Below, piece by piece: positions 9,284 through 17,989 of a stretch of 64,000 nucleotides of DNA (its first letter is position 1; each line of letters begins with the position of its first letter). Origin of the DNA: Duganella dendranthematis (GTDB lineage Bacteria; Pseudomonadota; Gammaproteobacteria; Burkholderiales; Burkholderiaceae_D); NCBI RefSeq assembly GCF_012849375.1, contig NZ_CP051684.1, positions 1,054,001-1,118,000 of the forward strand, in the 5' to 3' direction. The notes beneath the pieces were generated by a model. The model searched no databases and was not told where the DNA came from. It was given only the letters and a program-made list of their open reading frames with translations. The position numbers and the translations under genes are program-made.

Positions 9284-10192
9284 ATGGAACTGCGACAGCT
9301 GCGCTACTTCGTGACCGTCGCCGAAGAACTCCACTTCGGCAAGGCGGCGCTACGCCTGCACATGACGCAGCCGCCGCTGTCGCAAACCATCCAGGCGCTG
9401 GAGGAAGAACTGGGAGCGCCGCTGTTCGAGCGCAACCGCCGTGGCGTGACGCTGTCGCCGGCCGGCGCCGCGCTGCTGCCGGAAGCCCGCCGCATGCTGG
9501 CGCACGCGCAGGAGCTGCCGCAACTGGTGCAGCGCGCCGCCGGCGGCGAAGTCGGGCGCCTGACGCTGGCCTTCGTCTCGTCGGCCGACTACAGCGTGCT
9601 GCCGCCCTTTCTGCGCGCCTACCGCGCCGCCTATCCGCAAGTACAGATCACACTGCAGGAAGCCACCTCCGACCTGCAACTGAACGACCTGCTGCACAAC
9701 CGCATCGACGCCGGCCTGCTGATCCCGCCGCTGCCCGACAAGGCGAAAGAACAACTCGACTACCTGCCAGTGTTGAACGAGCCGCTGGTGCTGGCCCTGC
9801 CCGCCGGCCTGCCGGCGCTGAAAAAGAAAGGCAAGCTGACGCTGTCAGCCCTGCCGCCACTACCGCTGATCATCTTCCCGCGCGCGATCTCGCCGGCGCT
9901 GCATGACGCCATCCTGTCCGTGTTCCGCGACGCCGGCATCACGCCGCAGATCGGGCAGGAAGCGATCCAGATGCAGACCATCGTCAGCCTGGTATCGGCC
10001 GGCATTGGCATGGCGCTGGTGCCGCAGTCCGTCTCCAATCTGATGCGGACCGGGGTAGAATACCGGGCGCTGGCCACCGCCACGCCACTGGTCGAAACCG
10101 GCCTGGCCTGGCGGCGCGACAACGCCTCGCCGGTGCTGCACGGCTTTTTGGATTTATTAAGAAACGAATTGAGGAAAAGCGCTCTATGCTGA
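9284..10192 (+). CDS. LysR-family transcriptional regulator divergent from ilvD
   Basis: A 302-residue LysR regulator: an N-terminal winged helix-turn-helix (residues 1-60, MELRQLRYFVTVAEELHFGKAA then MTQPPLSQTIQALEEELG) and a substrate-binding-like effector domain from about residue 90. The ATG at 9284 is chosen over the earlier in-frame start at 9227 because LysR proteins start within a few residues of the MELRQLRYF helix. Divergence from ilvD suggests it may regulate that gene, like IlvY in enterobacteria, but the effector is unknown. Its last 7 bases overlap the lgt start, so the two are probably translationally coupled although functionally unrelated. Confidence 0.9.
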   Translation: MELRQLRYFVTVAEELHFGKAALRLHMTQPPLSQTIQALEEELGAPLFERNRRGVTLSPAGAALLPEARRMLAHAQELPQLVQRAAGGEVGRLTLAFVSSADYSVLPPFLRAYRAAYPQVQITLQEATSDLQLNDLLHNRIDAGLLIPPLPDKAKEQLDYLPVLNEPLVLALPAGLPALKKKGKLTLSALPPLPLIIFPRAISPALHDAILSVFRDAGITPQIGQEAIQMQTIVSLVSAGIGMALVPQSVSNLMRTGVEYRALATATPLVETGLAWRRDNASPVLHGFLDLLRNELRKSALC

Positions 10193-11043
10193 TACACCCA
10201 ATGCCCGATCCCGTCGCCCTGCAACTGGGGCCGGTAGCAATCCACTGGTATGGTTTGATGTACGTGCTGGCCTTTGCGCTGTTCATCGCGCTGGGACGGG
10301 TGCGCATCAAGCAGCCGCACATCGCCGCGCAGCTGTGGAAGAAAGAGGATCTGGACGACATGCTGTTTTACGGCATGATGGGCGTGATCATCGGCGGCCG
10401 CCTGGGCGAGGTGCTGTTCTACGAGCCGGTAAAATACTTCTCCGACCCGATCGAAATCTTCAAGGTCTGGCATGGCGGCATGTCATTCCACGGCGGCTTC
10501 CTCGGTGTGGTGATCGCCATGTCGCTGTGGGCGCGCAAGGCCGGCCGCAACCTGCTGGACGTGTACGATTTCATCGCGCCGCTGGTGCCGCTGGGTTACG
10601 CCGCCGGCCGTATGGGCAACTTCATCAACGCCGAACTGCCGGGCCGCGTGGTCAGCGATCCATCGCTGCCGTGGGCCATGCTGTGGCCGGACATCCGCTA
10701 CCCGCTGCATCCGGACCCGGTGTTCCTGCAAGGACTGCGCCATCCGTCGCCCATCTACCAGATGCTGATCGACGGCCTGCTGGTGTTCGTGATTTTGTGG
10801 CTGTACTCGCGCAAGGAGCGCCCACGCCTGGCGGTCGGCGCCATGTACACGCTGCTGTATGGCTGCGCGCGCTTCTTCACCGAATGGTTCCGCACGCCGG
10901 ACTGGGAAACCAACGTGCTTGGTTTGCCGATCACCTCAGGCCAGGTGCTGTCGCTGCCGATGATCGTCGGCGCCATCCTGATGCTGGTGTGGGCTTACAA
11001 GGTCCGCCAGCAGGGACGGCCGCCGATTATTTCAAAAGCTTGA
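10186..11043 (+). CDS. lgt: Prolipoprotein diacylglyceryl transferase
   Basis: Lgt is the inner-membrane enzyme that transfers diacylglycerol from phosphatidylglycerol to the lipobox cysteine of prolipoproteins. The 285-residue protein has about seven hydrophobic segments and the conserved motifs GGRLGEVLFYEP, HGGMSFHGGFLG, the Lgt signature GRMGNFINAELPGR and RFFTEWFRTPD. The start at 10186 overlaps the LysR stop; an alternative ATG at 10201 (MPDPVALQ) is also plausible. The 3' end overlaps the converging EVE-domain gene by 17 bp. Confidence 0.97.
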   Translation: MLIHPMPDPVALQLGPVAIHWYGLMYVLAFALFIALGRVRIKQPHIAAQLWKKEDLDDMLFYGMMGVIIGGRLGEVLFYEPVKYFSDPIEIFKVWHGGMSFHGGFLGVVIAMSLWARKAGRNLLDVYDFIAPLVPLGYAAGRMGNFINAELPGRVVSDPSLPWAMLWPDIRYPLHPDPVFLQGLRHPSPIYQMLIDGLLVFVILWLYSRKERPRLAVGAMYTLLYGCARFFTEWFRTPDWETNVLGLPITSGQVLSLPMIVGAILMLVWAYKVRQQGRPPIISKA

Positions 11044-11485
11044 CCACTGCCTTCCATTGCGCCGGCGTGACCGGCGTGATGGACAAGCGGCTGCCCTTCT
11101 GCAGCACCGTCATCTCTTCCAGCGCCGGGATGGTCCGCATCTCCGCGAGAGACAGCAAGCGCGTTTTCCGCGTGCCCTTCACATCGATCGAAATCCAGCG
11201 CGGCTGCTCCTGCGTGGCCTTGGGATCGTAGTATTTGCCCTTGGCGTCGAACTGCGAAGCGTCCGGATAAGGAGCGCTCACTATCTCCGCCAGGCCCGCA
11301 ATGCCGGGCTCCGGGCAACTGGAGTGGTAGAACAACACGCCGTCGCCGACCTGCATCTGGTCGCGCATGAAATTGCGCGCCTGGTAGTTGCGCACGCCGA
11401 ACCACGGCGTGGTCTGGTCCTTCGAAGCCATGACGTCGTCGATACTCACTTCATCCGGTTCGGATTTCATCAGCCAATACTGCAT
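11027..11485 (-). CDS. EVE domain-containing protein
   Basis: A 152-residue single-domain EVE protein (relative of thymocyte nuclear protein 1 and the PUA/YTH fold), a family thought to bind modified nucleobases in DNA or RNA. The N-terminus MQYWLMKSEPDEVSIDD and the core TPWFGVRNYQARNFMRD are diagnostic, followed by GVLFYHSSCPEPGIAGLAEI. The ATG at 11485 has a GGAGG site directly upstream; the longer reading to 11602 would run through the 6S RNA terminator and is rejected. In the minus direction the order is zapA, 6S RNA, EVE gene. Confidence 0.93.
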   Translation of the reverse strand: MQYWLMKSEPDEVSIDDVMASKDQTTPWFGVRNYQARNFMRDQMQVGDGVLFYHSSCPEPGIAGLAEIVSAPYPDASQFDAKGKYYDPKATQEQPRWISIDVKGTRKTRLLSLAEMRTIPALEEMTVLQKGSRLSITPVTPAQWKAVVKLLK

Positions 11486-11513
11486 CGCGCCTCCTCGCAA
11501 AAACGTCCAGACG

Positions 11514-11551
11514 AAAAAAAGCGGCTGCGCATTCACATGCTTGCAACCGCT
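11514..11551 (-). terminator. Rho-independent terminator downstream of 6S RNA
   Basis: On the minus strand a 9-bp stem AGCGGTTGC / GCAGCCGCT (one G-U pair) with a 13-14 nt loop is followed by seven Ts (11520-11514). It lies just after the 6S RNA 3' region and 29 bp before the EVE gene start, so it would end 6S precursor transcripts and separate the EVE gene from them. Confidence 0.85.
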
Positions 11552-11561
11552 CTTCGTTGAA

Positions 11562-11740
11562 TAGGGCCCCACGTGTGCCGTCTTGCCGGCATCCCGAACC
11601 AAAAGGCTCAGGTGGTCACAGTTAGTTCAATTTCGGGTTCATCGGACTAGCGACGCTCTCGCCCATCGAACAAATTTCCGTAACCGGTGCAAAAAAATGG
11701 TTCAAGGAATATATGACAAGTCTCGAACACTGCAGGGTGA
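11562..11740 (-). ncRNA. ssrS: 6S RNA
   Basis: This roughly 180-nt region on the minus strand, directly downstream of zapA, fits 6S RNA, which binds sigma70 RNA polymerase and represses transcription in stationary phase. The 5' segment CCCUGCAGUGU (11737-11727) can pair with the 3' segment ACACGUGGGG (11576-11567) through ten pairs with one bulged A, forming the closing stem. The central part has arms resembling the long 6S hairpin, including CACCUGAGCC followed by GGUUCGGG. The zapA-ssrS order is conserved widely in proteobacteria. The ends are estimated from the closing stem, not measured. Confidence 0.85.
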
Positions 11741-11796
11741 ATGAAGTTTACTCTCTTGTGCGCCGCAAAGGAAGGGCTGATCCAATTAAAAACGAA

Positions 11797-12108
11797 TTAA
11801 AACAAGGTTTCCTGTGGCGTCAGCGCGGCGTCCAGCACTTTGTGCATGGCGCTGATCTTGGTCTGTACTTCCAGAATCGACATGTCAGACAACGGACCTT
11901 GCGGCGCTTTCACCGTCAGGAATTCCGCCGCCACGCTCAATGCCGCCATCACGGCGATGCGGTCATTGCCCTTGACTTTACCGGCGTCGCGGATCGTCGA
12001 CATTTTCTTGTCCAGGAAAGACGCCGCCTTGCGCAGCGCCGCTTCTTCCTCTTCCTTGCAGGCCAGCTTGTAGCTCAGGCCCATGATGGTCACATCCACC
12101 TGGATCAT
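11797..12108 (-). CDS. zapA: Cell division protein ZapA
   Basis: ZapA binds and bundles FtsZ filaments at the division ring. The 103-residue protein starts MIQVDVTIMGLSYKLAC, with the conserved globular head, followed by EEEEAALRKAASFLDKKM and a long C-terminal coiled coil. The length is normal. The ATG overlaps the stop of the upstream coiled-coil gene (12105-12108), so the two are translationally coupled, and 6S RNA follows on the same strand. Confidence 0.95.
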   Translation of the reverse strand: MIQVDVTIMGLSYKLACKEEEEAALRKAASFLDKKMSTIRDAGKVKGNDRIAVMAALSVAAEFLTVKAPQGPLSDMSILEVQTKISAMHKVLDAALTPQETLF

Positions 12109-12347
12109 CGTGCGTCCTCGTTTTCAGGCTGCTTTTCGTCGGGAGTGTCGGCGTCCAGGGACGGGATCTGCTCCAGCAAAGCCTCGACCCGCGTCGAGGC
12201 CTCGCTCAGGCGGCGTTGATAACCCATGTTCTCCACCACGAGGGCGGCGTTGGCCTGGCGCAGCTGCGCATTTTCCCGGCGCAGGGCGACGGTCATCTCG
12301 GCCAGCTGGTCGATTTTATCGGACAGTTCTTGGAAATCTGAAATCAT
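12105..12347 (-). CDS. Small coiled-coil protein upstream of zapA (ZapB-like)
   Basis: An 80-residue protein that is almost entirely a predicted coiled coil: heptad-like Leu/Ile/Val positions through SDKIDQLAEMTVALRRENAQ and the following NAALVVENMGYQRRL, ending in an acidic tail. A short coiled-coil gene coupled to zapA is common in betaproteobacteria and is often annotated as a TIGR02449-type or ZapB-like division protein. The role in division is inferred from this context; there is no catalytic motif. The ATGA overlap with zapA supports joint expression. Confidence 0.8.
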   Translation of the reverse strand: MISDFQELSDKIDQLAEMTVALRRENAQLRQANAALVVENMGYQRRLSEASTRVEALLEQIPSLDADTPDEKQPENEDAR

Positions 12348-12385
12348 CCCGCCACTATAGGCAGCGCGCGGGATGCCGTCAACCG

Positions 12386-12418
12386 AATCGCGTGTTTGCT
12401 ACCGACAAGCACGCGATT
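12386..12418. other. Stem-loop downstream of the GH2 gene
   Basis: A 13-bp stem (AATCGCGTGTTTG with CAAGCACGCGATT, one G-U-type mismatch) encloses a 7-nt loop. It lies 18 bp past the GH2 stop codon in the GH2 direction and upstream of the zapB-like gene. No T-run follows on the minus strand, so it is more likely an mRNA 3'-end stabiliser or a weak terminator than a classic terminator. Confidence 0.6.
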
Positions 12419-12435
12419 TATTTACTCGCCGTCAA

Positions 12436-15240
12436 CTACTGCACCGGCTCGATGGTGACATTGCCCTCGATGCCGCCGCCCTGCCCCGCTTCCGCTTCGA
12501 TCAGCACATTGATCTCGCGCTTGCCGTCGCCGGCCGGCAGCACCACGTCCAGTGGCGCGGCGGCGTAGCTGTCTTTCTTGCCGACCAGCGCGCCGTTGAG
12601 CCAGATCTCGGCCTTGCCCTTGATCGACGCAAAGCGAATGTGGCCACTGCCATCCGACAGGTTTTTGCGCGGCGTGAAGCTGGCGCGGTACAGGTGATAC
12701 TTGCTGCCTGCGGCGGCGCGCATCGGCGGCGATCCCCAGCCCCAGGTATTCATGTCGAAGCTGGCCAGCTTCTGGTTCGGGTCCGGGCGCGCGTCGCCAT
12801 CCGGCGCGATCCGCCAGCTGCGCACAAACGTCAGCGGCGCATCGGCCGGCGCCACGAACGGTTCGGCCGCCACCGGCTTGACCGGAATCGTCACGCGCGC
12901 CGCTTGCAGGCCGGGCGCCGTGGCGCTGATCGTGACGGCATCCTTGGCATCGTAGTTGGTCTGCACGATCAGCTGCGCCAGGCCGTTGAACAGGCGGCGC
13001 GTGGCGCCCTTCTCGTCTTCGTGCGAATTCGGATCGCCGTTGCCATGGCCGATGGAGCGGCCGCCGCCGGTGACGGCGAAGGTCACCTCATTGTCCGCCA
13101 GCGGCACGGCGCGCCCCTGTGCATCCAGCGCGCGCACGGTGATCGGCAGCGCATCGCGACCATCGCCGTTCAGTTGCGCGCGGTCCGGCACCAGCTCCAG
13201 CGACACCGGCGCGCCGGTGGTCTCCACGGCAGTGCGCACCACTTCCTTGCCGCCACGGTAGCCGATGGCTTCCAGCTTGCCCGGCTCGAAGGCGACGTCG
13301 AAGTTATTCATGCGATAAGGATCGGTCTTCTGCTCACCCAAGGCGCGGCCATTCAGCAGCAGCTGGATGCGTTCGACGTTGGCCATCACCATCACGCGCA
13401 CCTTGTCGCCCTGCTTCCAGTTCCAGTGCGGCGCGATGTGGATCAGCGGCTTGTCCTTGATCCACTGTACCTGGTGGATGTAGTAGGCGGTTTTCGGGAA
13501 ACCGTTCAAGTCCATGATGCCGAACACGGAGCTCACCGAAGGCCATTCATTCGGCGTCGGCTCTCCGCGATAATCGAAGCCGGTCCACACAAAGCCGCCC
13601 GCCACGAAAGGACGCTTGTCGATGGCTTCCCACGCATCGCGGTGGGTATTACCCCACTGCGCCGCATCGTCGTCGTAGCTGGCGATCAGGTTCTTCTCTT
13701 TGACCGTTTTGTACTCGCCACGCGTCATGAAGGCGGACGTGTCTTCGGAGCTGGTGAACGGCTTGTTCGGATAAGCCTTGTGATAACGGTCGTAATCCGG
13801 CACCTGGTAATTGGCGCCGACCACGTCCACCGCGTGCGACACATTCAACTCGGTCAGGAAACCGCCGTTCATCGCAGCGGTGACCGGACGCGTATCGTCC
13901 AGTGCCTTGACGGCGGCCGACATGCGACGCGCCATTTCGTAACCCACTTCGGTGGCCTGCACCGGCTCCTCGTTAAACACCGACCACAGGACGATGCCAG
14001 GGTGGTGACGGTCACGCTTGACCATCCACTCCAGCTGCTTCATGTAGTCCGCCGACGGGTTGAAGTTGCGGTTCTCGTCCATGACGACGAAGCCCATGCG
14101 GTCCACCATGTCCAGCACTTCCGCCGCCGGCGCATTGTGCGAGAAGCGGATGGCGTTGACGCCCATTTCCTTCAGACGGCGCAGGCGAAACTCCCACACA
14201 GAATCCGGCACCGCCACGCCGACGCCGGCGTGATCCTGGTGAATGCACACGCCTTGCAGCTTGACGTGCACGCCGTTGAGGAAGAAGCCCTGCGCCGCAT
14301 CGAAGCGGATGGTGCGGAAGCCGGTGTTCAGCGACACTTCATCCTGCGCCTTGCCGGCTTGCAGAACGCGCGTGGTCACGCGATACAGATTGGTTTTCTC
14401 CAGCGACCAGATGGCAGGATTGTTGACGGTGATCGGCAGCTGCACGGTGCTGGTGGCCAGCACGCCCACGCGCGCCGGGGCGGTGCGCTGCGCCACCTGC
14501 TTGCCTGCGGCGTCGTACAGCGTCACTTCGACGATCACGTCGCTGGCGGCCTTGCCGCTGTTATTCAGCGTGACTTCAACCGGAATGCTCCACTGCTTGT
14601 CCTTCACCAGGCGCGGCGTGGCGTGCACGCCGTCAGTCACCACATGCACCGGATTGCGCTTCACCAGCCAGCTGTGGCGATACATGCCGGCGCCTTCGTA
14701 CCACCAGCCCTCCATCGCTTCCGCATCGACGCGGATGGCGATGGTGTTCATCGCATCGCCATAACGCAGGAACGGGGTGATGTCGATGTAGCTGGCGTTG
14801 TAGCCGGACCAGTTGCGGCTGACCACATTACCGTTGACCCACACCGTGGCGTGGGTGGCGATGGCGTCGAACTGCAATTCAAAATGCTTGCCGCGATCCG
14901 CCGGATCGACTTGCAGGTAGCGGCGATACCAGCCGATGCCGCGCGGACGGTAGCCCTGCGCCACATTGGCCTTCGGATCGAACGGACCTTCGACGGCCCA
15001 GTCGTGCGGCAGGTCGAGGCGGCGCCAGTCCGAGTCGTCGTATTCATTGCCAGCCGCGCCGCCGGCGCTGCCGGCTTTGGCGTTGCTGTAGGATTCTTCG
15101 TGTCCAACGATAGGCGGCTGAACGATGTCACCCTGGTGGAACAGCCAGCCGCGATCCAGCGACAGCCGTTCGCGTGTGGCGGCGTTGACATTCACGCAGG
15201 CCATCAACAACAGCATGATACTTATCAGTCTTATTTTCAA
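12436..15240 (-). CDS. GH2 family beta-galactosidase, exported
   Basis: A large exported GH2 glycoside hydrolase (934 residues), expected to remove beta-linked galactose from oligo- or polysaccharides. After a signal peptide (KIRLISIMLLLMACVNVNA) come the jelly-roll domain (LDRGWLFHQGD, LPHDWAVEGPF, GIGWYRRYL, VWVNGNVVSRNWSGYN), an Ig-like domain and the TIM barrel. The acid/base Glu is in WSVFNEEP and the nucleophile Glu probably in FTSSEDTS; beta-sandwich domains follow. The start is taken as the TTG at 15240-15238: it has GGGGAGA 5 nt upstream and gives a proper signal peptide, whereas the ATG at 15285 would lie inside a terminator hairpin. It follows the TonB receptor gene on the same strand. 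The exact substrate is inferred from the galactose genes nearby. Confidence 0.88.
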   Translation of the reverse strand: MKIRLISIMLLLMACVNVNAATRERLSLDRGWLFHQGDIVQPPIVGHEESYSNAKAGSAGGAAGNEYDDSDWRRLDLPHDWAVEGPFDPKANVAQGYRPRGIGWYRRYLQVDPADRGKHFELQFDAIATHATVWVNGNVVSRNWSGYNASYIDITPFLRYGDAMNTIAIRVDAEAMEGWWYEGAGMYRHSWLVKRNPVHVVTDGVHATPRLVKDKQWSIPVEVTLNNSGKAASDVIVEVTLYDAAGKQVAQRTAPARVGVLATSTVQLPITVNNPAIWSLEKTNLYRVTTRVLQAGKAQDEVSLNTGFRTIRFDAAQGFFLNGVHVKLQGVCIHQDHAGVGVAVPDSVWEFRLRRLKEMGVNAIRFSHNAPAAEVLDMVDRMGFVVMDENRNFNPSADYMKQLEWMVKRDRHHPGIVLWSVFNEEPVQATEVGYEMARRMSAAVKALDDTRPVTAAMNGGFLTELNVSHAVDVVGANYQVPDYDRYHKAYPNKPFTSSEDTSAFMTRGEYKTVKEKNLIASYDDDAAQWGNTHRDAWEAIDKRPFVAGGFVWTGFDYRGEPTPNEWPSVSSVFGIMDLNGFPKTAYYIHQVQWIKDKPLIHIAPHWNWKQGDKVRVMVMANVERIQLLLNGRALGEQKTDPYRMNNFDVAFEPGKLEAIGYRGGKEVVRTAVETTGAPVSLELVPDRAQLNGDGRDALPITVRALDAQGRAVPLADNEVTFAVTGGGRSIGHGNGDPNSHEDEKGATRRLFNGLAQLIVQTNYDAKDAVTISATAPGLQAARVTIPVKPVAAEPFVAPADAPLTFVRSWRIAPDGDARPDPNQKLASFDMNTWGWGSPPMRAAAGSKYHLYRASFTPRKNLSDGSGHIRFASIKGKAEIWLNGALVGKKDSYAAAPLDVVLPAGDGKREINVLIEAEAGQGGGIEGNVTIEPVQ

Positions 15241-15256
15241 AGCAGTCTCCCCTGAT

Positions 15257-15292
15257 AAAAAAAACGGAGCAGTGCCATCACGCACCGCTCCG
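15257..15292 (-). terminator. Rho-independent terminator between the TonB receptor and GH2 genes
   Basis: On the minus strand CGGAGCGGTGC pairs with GCACTGCTCCG (11 bp, one G-U) around a 6-nt loop, followed by eight Ts (15264-15257). It begins 28 bp after the receptor stop codon. The GH2 ribosome binding site starts only 4 nt after the T-run, which leaves no room for a separate promoter downstream of the terminator. Confidence 0.9.
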
Positions 15293-15320
15293 CAAATACC
15301 ACGATAAAAAGGTTACGTGC

Positions 15321-17852
15321 TTACAGCTTGAACGACAGGCCCAGATTGTAGCGGCGGCCGTAATCGGTCACCTGCTGTTGCAGCGGGTTGTTGGCGCTGG
15401 TGTAGACCGATTTCTGATTGCTCAGGTTATCGATGCCGAAGCGGACCTGAATGTTAGGCGTCAGTTGCTTGGCCAGGTTCAGCGTGTAGTAGGTCTCCGC
15501 GCCGTTCACCAGCAGCTGGCCGGCATCCCAGCTTGGGTTACGCACGAACGAGCTGTGATGGGTAGCTGACAGGCGTGCTTCGTAGCCTGCTTTCTCGTAC
15601 CACAGCGTGATGCCGCCGTTGTTCTTCATCAGACCCTGGATCGGGTACGGATTACCGACCGGTACCTGTTCATGGATGGAGCTCAGCGTGTAAGCGTAGT
15701 TGCTGGCGATACCCAGGCCGTCGAATGGCGCCGGCAGGAAGTTGAATGCCTGCTGATACACCAGTTCCAGGCCGCGCACATTGCCGCCTTCGCCATTGAC
15801 CGAGCGGGTAATTGCCTCGCTCTGCGTGATGGCGATGTAACGCTGCACCTGCTTGTAGAAGCCGGCCACCGATACCAGGCCGCCCTTGGCGAAGTACCAC
15901 TGGTACGCCAGGTCCAGCTGATTGGCCATCATCGGCAGCAGATCAGGATTGCCGGCGGTACCGGTTTGCGGACGGCCGGTGGTGACGGTGCTCAGGATGC
16001 GCGAAGCACGCAGCTCGTCCAGCGGTGGACGCGACATGGCGCGCGCCGCGCTGAAGCGGATCTGATGTTCCTGCGCTTCGTCCAGATTGAAGATCAGGTT
16101 CAGGCTAGGCAGGACTTCGGTGTACGAGGTGCCGCCTTCCACTGGCGTGGCATCCGCGCCGCCGATCGACTCCATGCCGTAGCTGTCGGTCTTGGTGTGC
16201 ACAACGCGCACACCGACGTTGCCGCGGTAGGTTTTGCCGAAGGCTTCGCCGTCCAGGTCACCCTGGATGAAGGCCGAGGTGCTGCGCTCCTTGACCTTCC
16301 AGCCGGACAGCAGATCGTCCTGGGTCTGCACGCGGCCGGTCGGGTTGGTGGCGTTGGCGCCGTAGACCGAGGCGATGGTGCTGTCGAAGTCCTTGAGCGC
16401 GATGTACGACGGGAAGCCAGCGACATTCACGGTTTCAAATGCCGATTGCGGAATCGCTTGGGAACCCATATCCCAGGTGGTCTGGCGATAGCTCTTCTCG
16501 CGATCGGTGGCGCGCACACCAACCTTGATACGGCTGATGATGCTGTTATCGATCGGACGCGAAGCGCTGACCGACACGGCATTCAGCAGATCCTTCACGT
16601 GGCCGTCGGTGTCGACGTACAGCGTTGCGGCGCTGTAGTTGGCCGGATTGCCGGTGTCCATGCCGAAGCTGTAGGCCTGGTGTTCGTTACCGGTAAAGTC
16701 GAAGGTGGTCTTGATGTAGTCGTTGCTCCACTGGCGCACATCCACCCACTGGCTGCTGCGCATGGCGTGGGAGGTCGACAGGTCGGTTTCGACTTTCCAG
16801 TCGCCGGCGGTGAACTTGCCGTTCAGGCCAGTGGCGGCCACATTGGCGTCCTGCAGCCAGCGCGAGTGGTTGTTCACAACCTTGGTCCAGTCGGCGGTAG
16901 CGCCGGCCACGTAACCGTTGATCAGGTTAACGTTGGTGTAGTTGCCGTAGTTGGCCAGACCTTCGGTCCAATGCTGCAACTGGTCTTCGTTGATCTTGGT
17001 CTTGGCGAAGTACGTGTCGGCGGTGATCAGGACATCGTTGTTCGGTTTCCATTCGACTTTGCCCAGCACGCTGCTACGCTTGTTGTCGCCGCGGCGGATG
17101 TCATCCTGGAAGCCCCAAGGCGTCTTGTTGGTGGCGGTGCTTTCATCGAAGCCCCACTGCTGCACGCCCTTCTGCACCGATGGCTGGTCCTGGTAGCTGA
17201 AAGCGATGGCCGCACCCAGCGTCTTGTTCAGGAACTGGTCGACGTAAATGCCGCCCACGCGTGGCGCGGTCTTGTCGGCGCCGGCGATGTCTTTCGAGAT
17301 CGGGTAGTACAGTGCATCGGCTTTCAGGTTGATCTGACGGCCGTTGTACTTCAGTGGCGATACGGTTTGCAGGTCGATGGTGGTAGCGATGCCGCCTTCC
17401 ACCAGTTCCGCGTTCTGCGTTTTATACACAGTCGCGCCGCTGATCGACTCCGATGGGAACTGCTCGAAACGCACTGCGCGATCTGGTTCCGACGAGGCCA
17501 GCTCACGGCCGTTCAGCGTGGCGCCGATGAAGCGTGGACCCATACCGCGCGCGACGATCTGCGATGCGTTGCCGCGATCCAGGCCGGACGACAAACCTGG
17601 CAAACGCGCCAGCGATTCTGCAATGGTGGTATCCGGTAGTTTGCCGATGTCTTCCGACGATACGACTTCCACCATGCTGTTGGAGGCTTCCTTGGCCGCC
17701 AGCGCATTGCGCACCGAGGCGCGGATACCGGTCACATTAATTTGTTGAATGTCGCCTGCTGCTGCGGCGGCGTCTTGTGCCATGGCCTGTTGAACCAGCA
17801 GCGGGGAAGTGAAGAGCGTGGCAATCAGCCAGCTCATTTTTTTGTGTTTCAT
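15321..17852 (-). CDS. TonB-dependent outer-membrane receptor (carbohydrate type)
   Basis: An 843-residue outer-membrane receptor that would import an oligosaccharide using TonB energy. It has a signal peptide (to about residue 25, ending AMAQD), a TonB-box-like segment IQQINVTGIRASV, a plug domain (SSEDIGKLPDTTIAESLARLP, GMGPRFIGATLNGRELASS) and a C-terminal beta barrel. This plug type is common in Xanthomonas/Caulobacter-like carbohydrate receptors (TIGR01782 group). Placed between a GbpR-like regulator and a GH2 beta-galactosidase, it probably takes up galactosides. A candidate LysR site (17962-17976) lies 110 bp upstream of the start codon. Confidence 0.93.
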   Translation of the reverse strand: MKHKKMSWLIATLFTSPLLVQQAMAQDAAAAAGDIQQINVTGIRASVRNALAAKEASNSMVEVVSSEDIGKLPDTTIAESLARLPGLSSGLDRGNASQIVARGMGPRFIGATLNGRELASSEPDRAVRFEQFPSESISGATVYKTQNAELVEGGIATTIDLQTVSPLKYNGRQINLKADALYYPISKDIAGADKTAPRVGGIYVDQFLNKTLGAAIAFSYQDQPSVQKGVQQWGFDESTATNKTPWGFQDDIRRGDNKRSSVLGKVEWKPNNDVLITADTYFAKTKINEDQLQHWTEGLANYGNYTNVNLINGYVAGATADWTKVVNNHSRWLQDANVAATGLNGKFTAGDWKVETDLSTSHAMRSSQWVDVRQWSNDYIKTTFDFTGNEHQAYSFGMDTGNPANYSAATLYVDTDGHVKDLLNAVSVSASRPIDNSIISRIKVGVRATDREKSYRQTTWDMGSQAIPQSAFETVNVAGFPSYIALKDFDSTIASVYGANATNPTGRVQTQDDLLSGWKVKERSTSAFIQGDLDGEAFGKTYRGNVGVRVVHTKTDSYGMESIGGADATPVEGGTSYTEVLPSLNLIFNLDEAQEHQIRFSAARAMSRPPLDELRASRILSTVTTGRPQTGTAGNPDLLPMMANQLDLAYQWYFAKGGLVSVAGFYKQVQRYIAITQSEAITRSVNGEGGNVRGLELVYQQAFNFLPAPFDGLGIASNYAYTLSSIHEQVPVGNPYPIQGLMKNNGGITLWYEKAGYEARLSATHHSSFVRNPSWDAGQLLVNGAETYYTLNLAKQLTPNIQVRFGIDNLSNQKSVYTSANNPLQQQVTDYGRRYNLGLSFKL

Positions 17853-17961
17853 TGTGCATCTCCAGTGTTTGTCTTTGTCCCGTCTCTGTTAAAGATTGGA
17901 CGGATAACCGGATGCTAGCGAAACACCAATTTTCAAACCAATAGATTATTTAGCGCGGGCC

Positions 17962-17976
17962 ATACCAAGTTCGTAT
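17962..17976. promoter_or_regulatory. Candidate LysR-type operator upstream of the TonB receptor
   Basis: ATACCAAGTTCGTAT is a dyad ATAC-N7-GTAT that satisfies the LysR T-N11-A rule. It lies between the LysR gene stop and the receptor start. Related sequences occur upstream of dgoD (20061-20075) and dgoK (36788-36802). Binding by the neighbouring GbpR-like protein is inference. Confidence 0.5.
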
Positions 17977-17989
17977 ATCACGCTGCAAG

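Noticed and set aside
12373..15255. 960-residue open frame on the plus strand opposite the GH2 gene
   Set aside because: It is rich in Arg, His and Val without any domain, typical of an antisense frame in GC-rich DNA. The opposite strand has clear GH2 motifs.
15672..17639. 655-residue open frame opposite the TonB receptor gene
   Set aside because: No recognisable domain, biased composition; the receptor on the minus strand is convincing.
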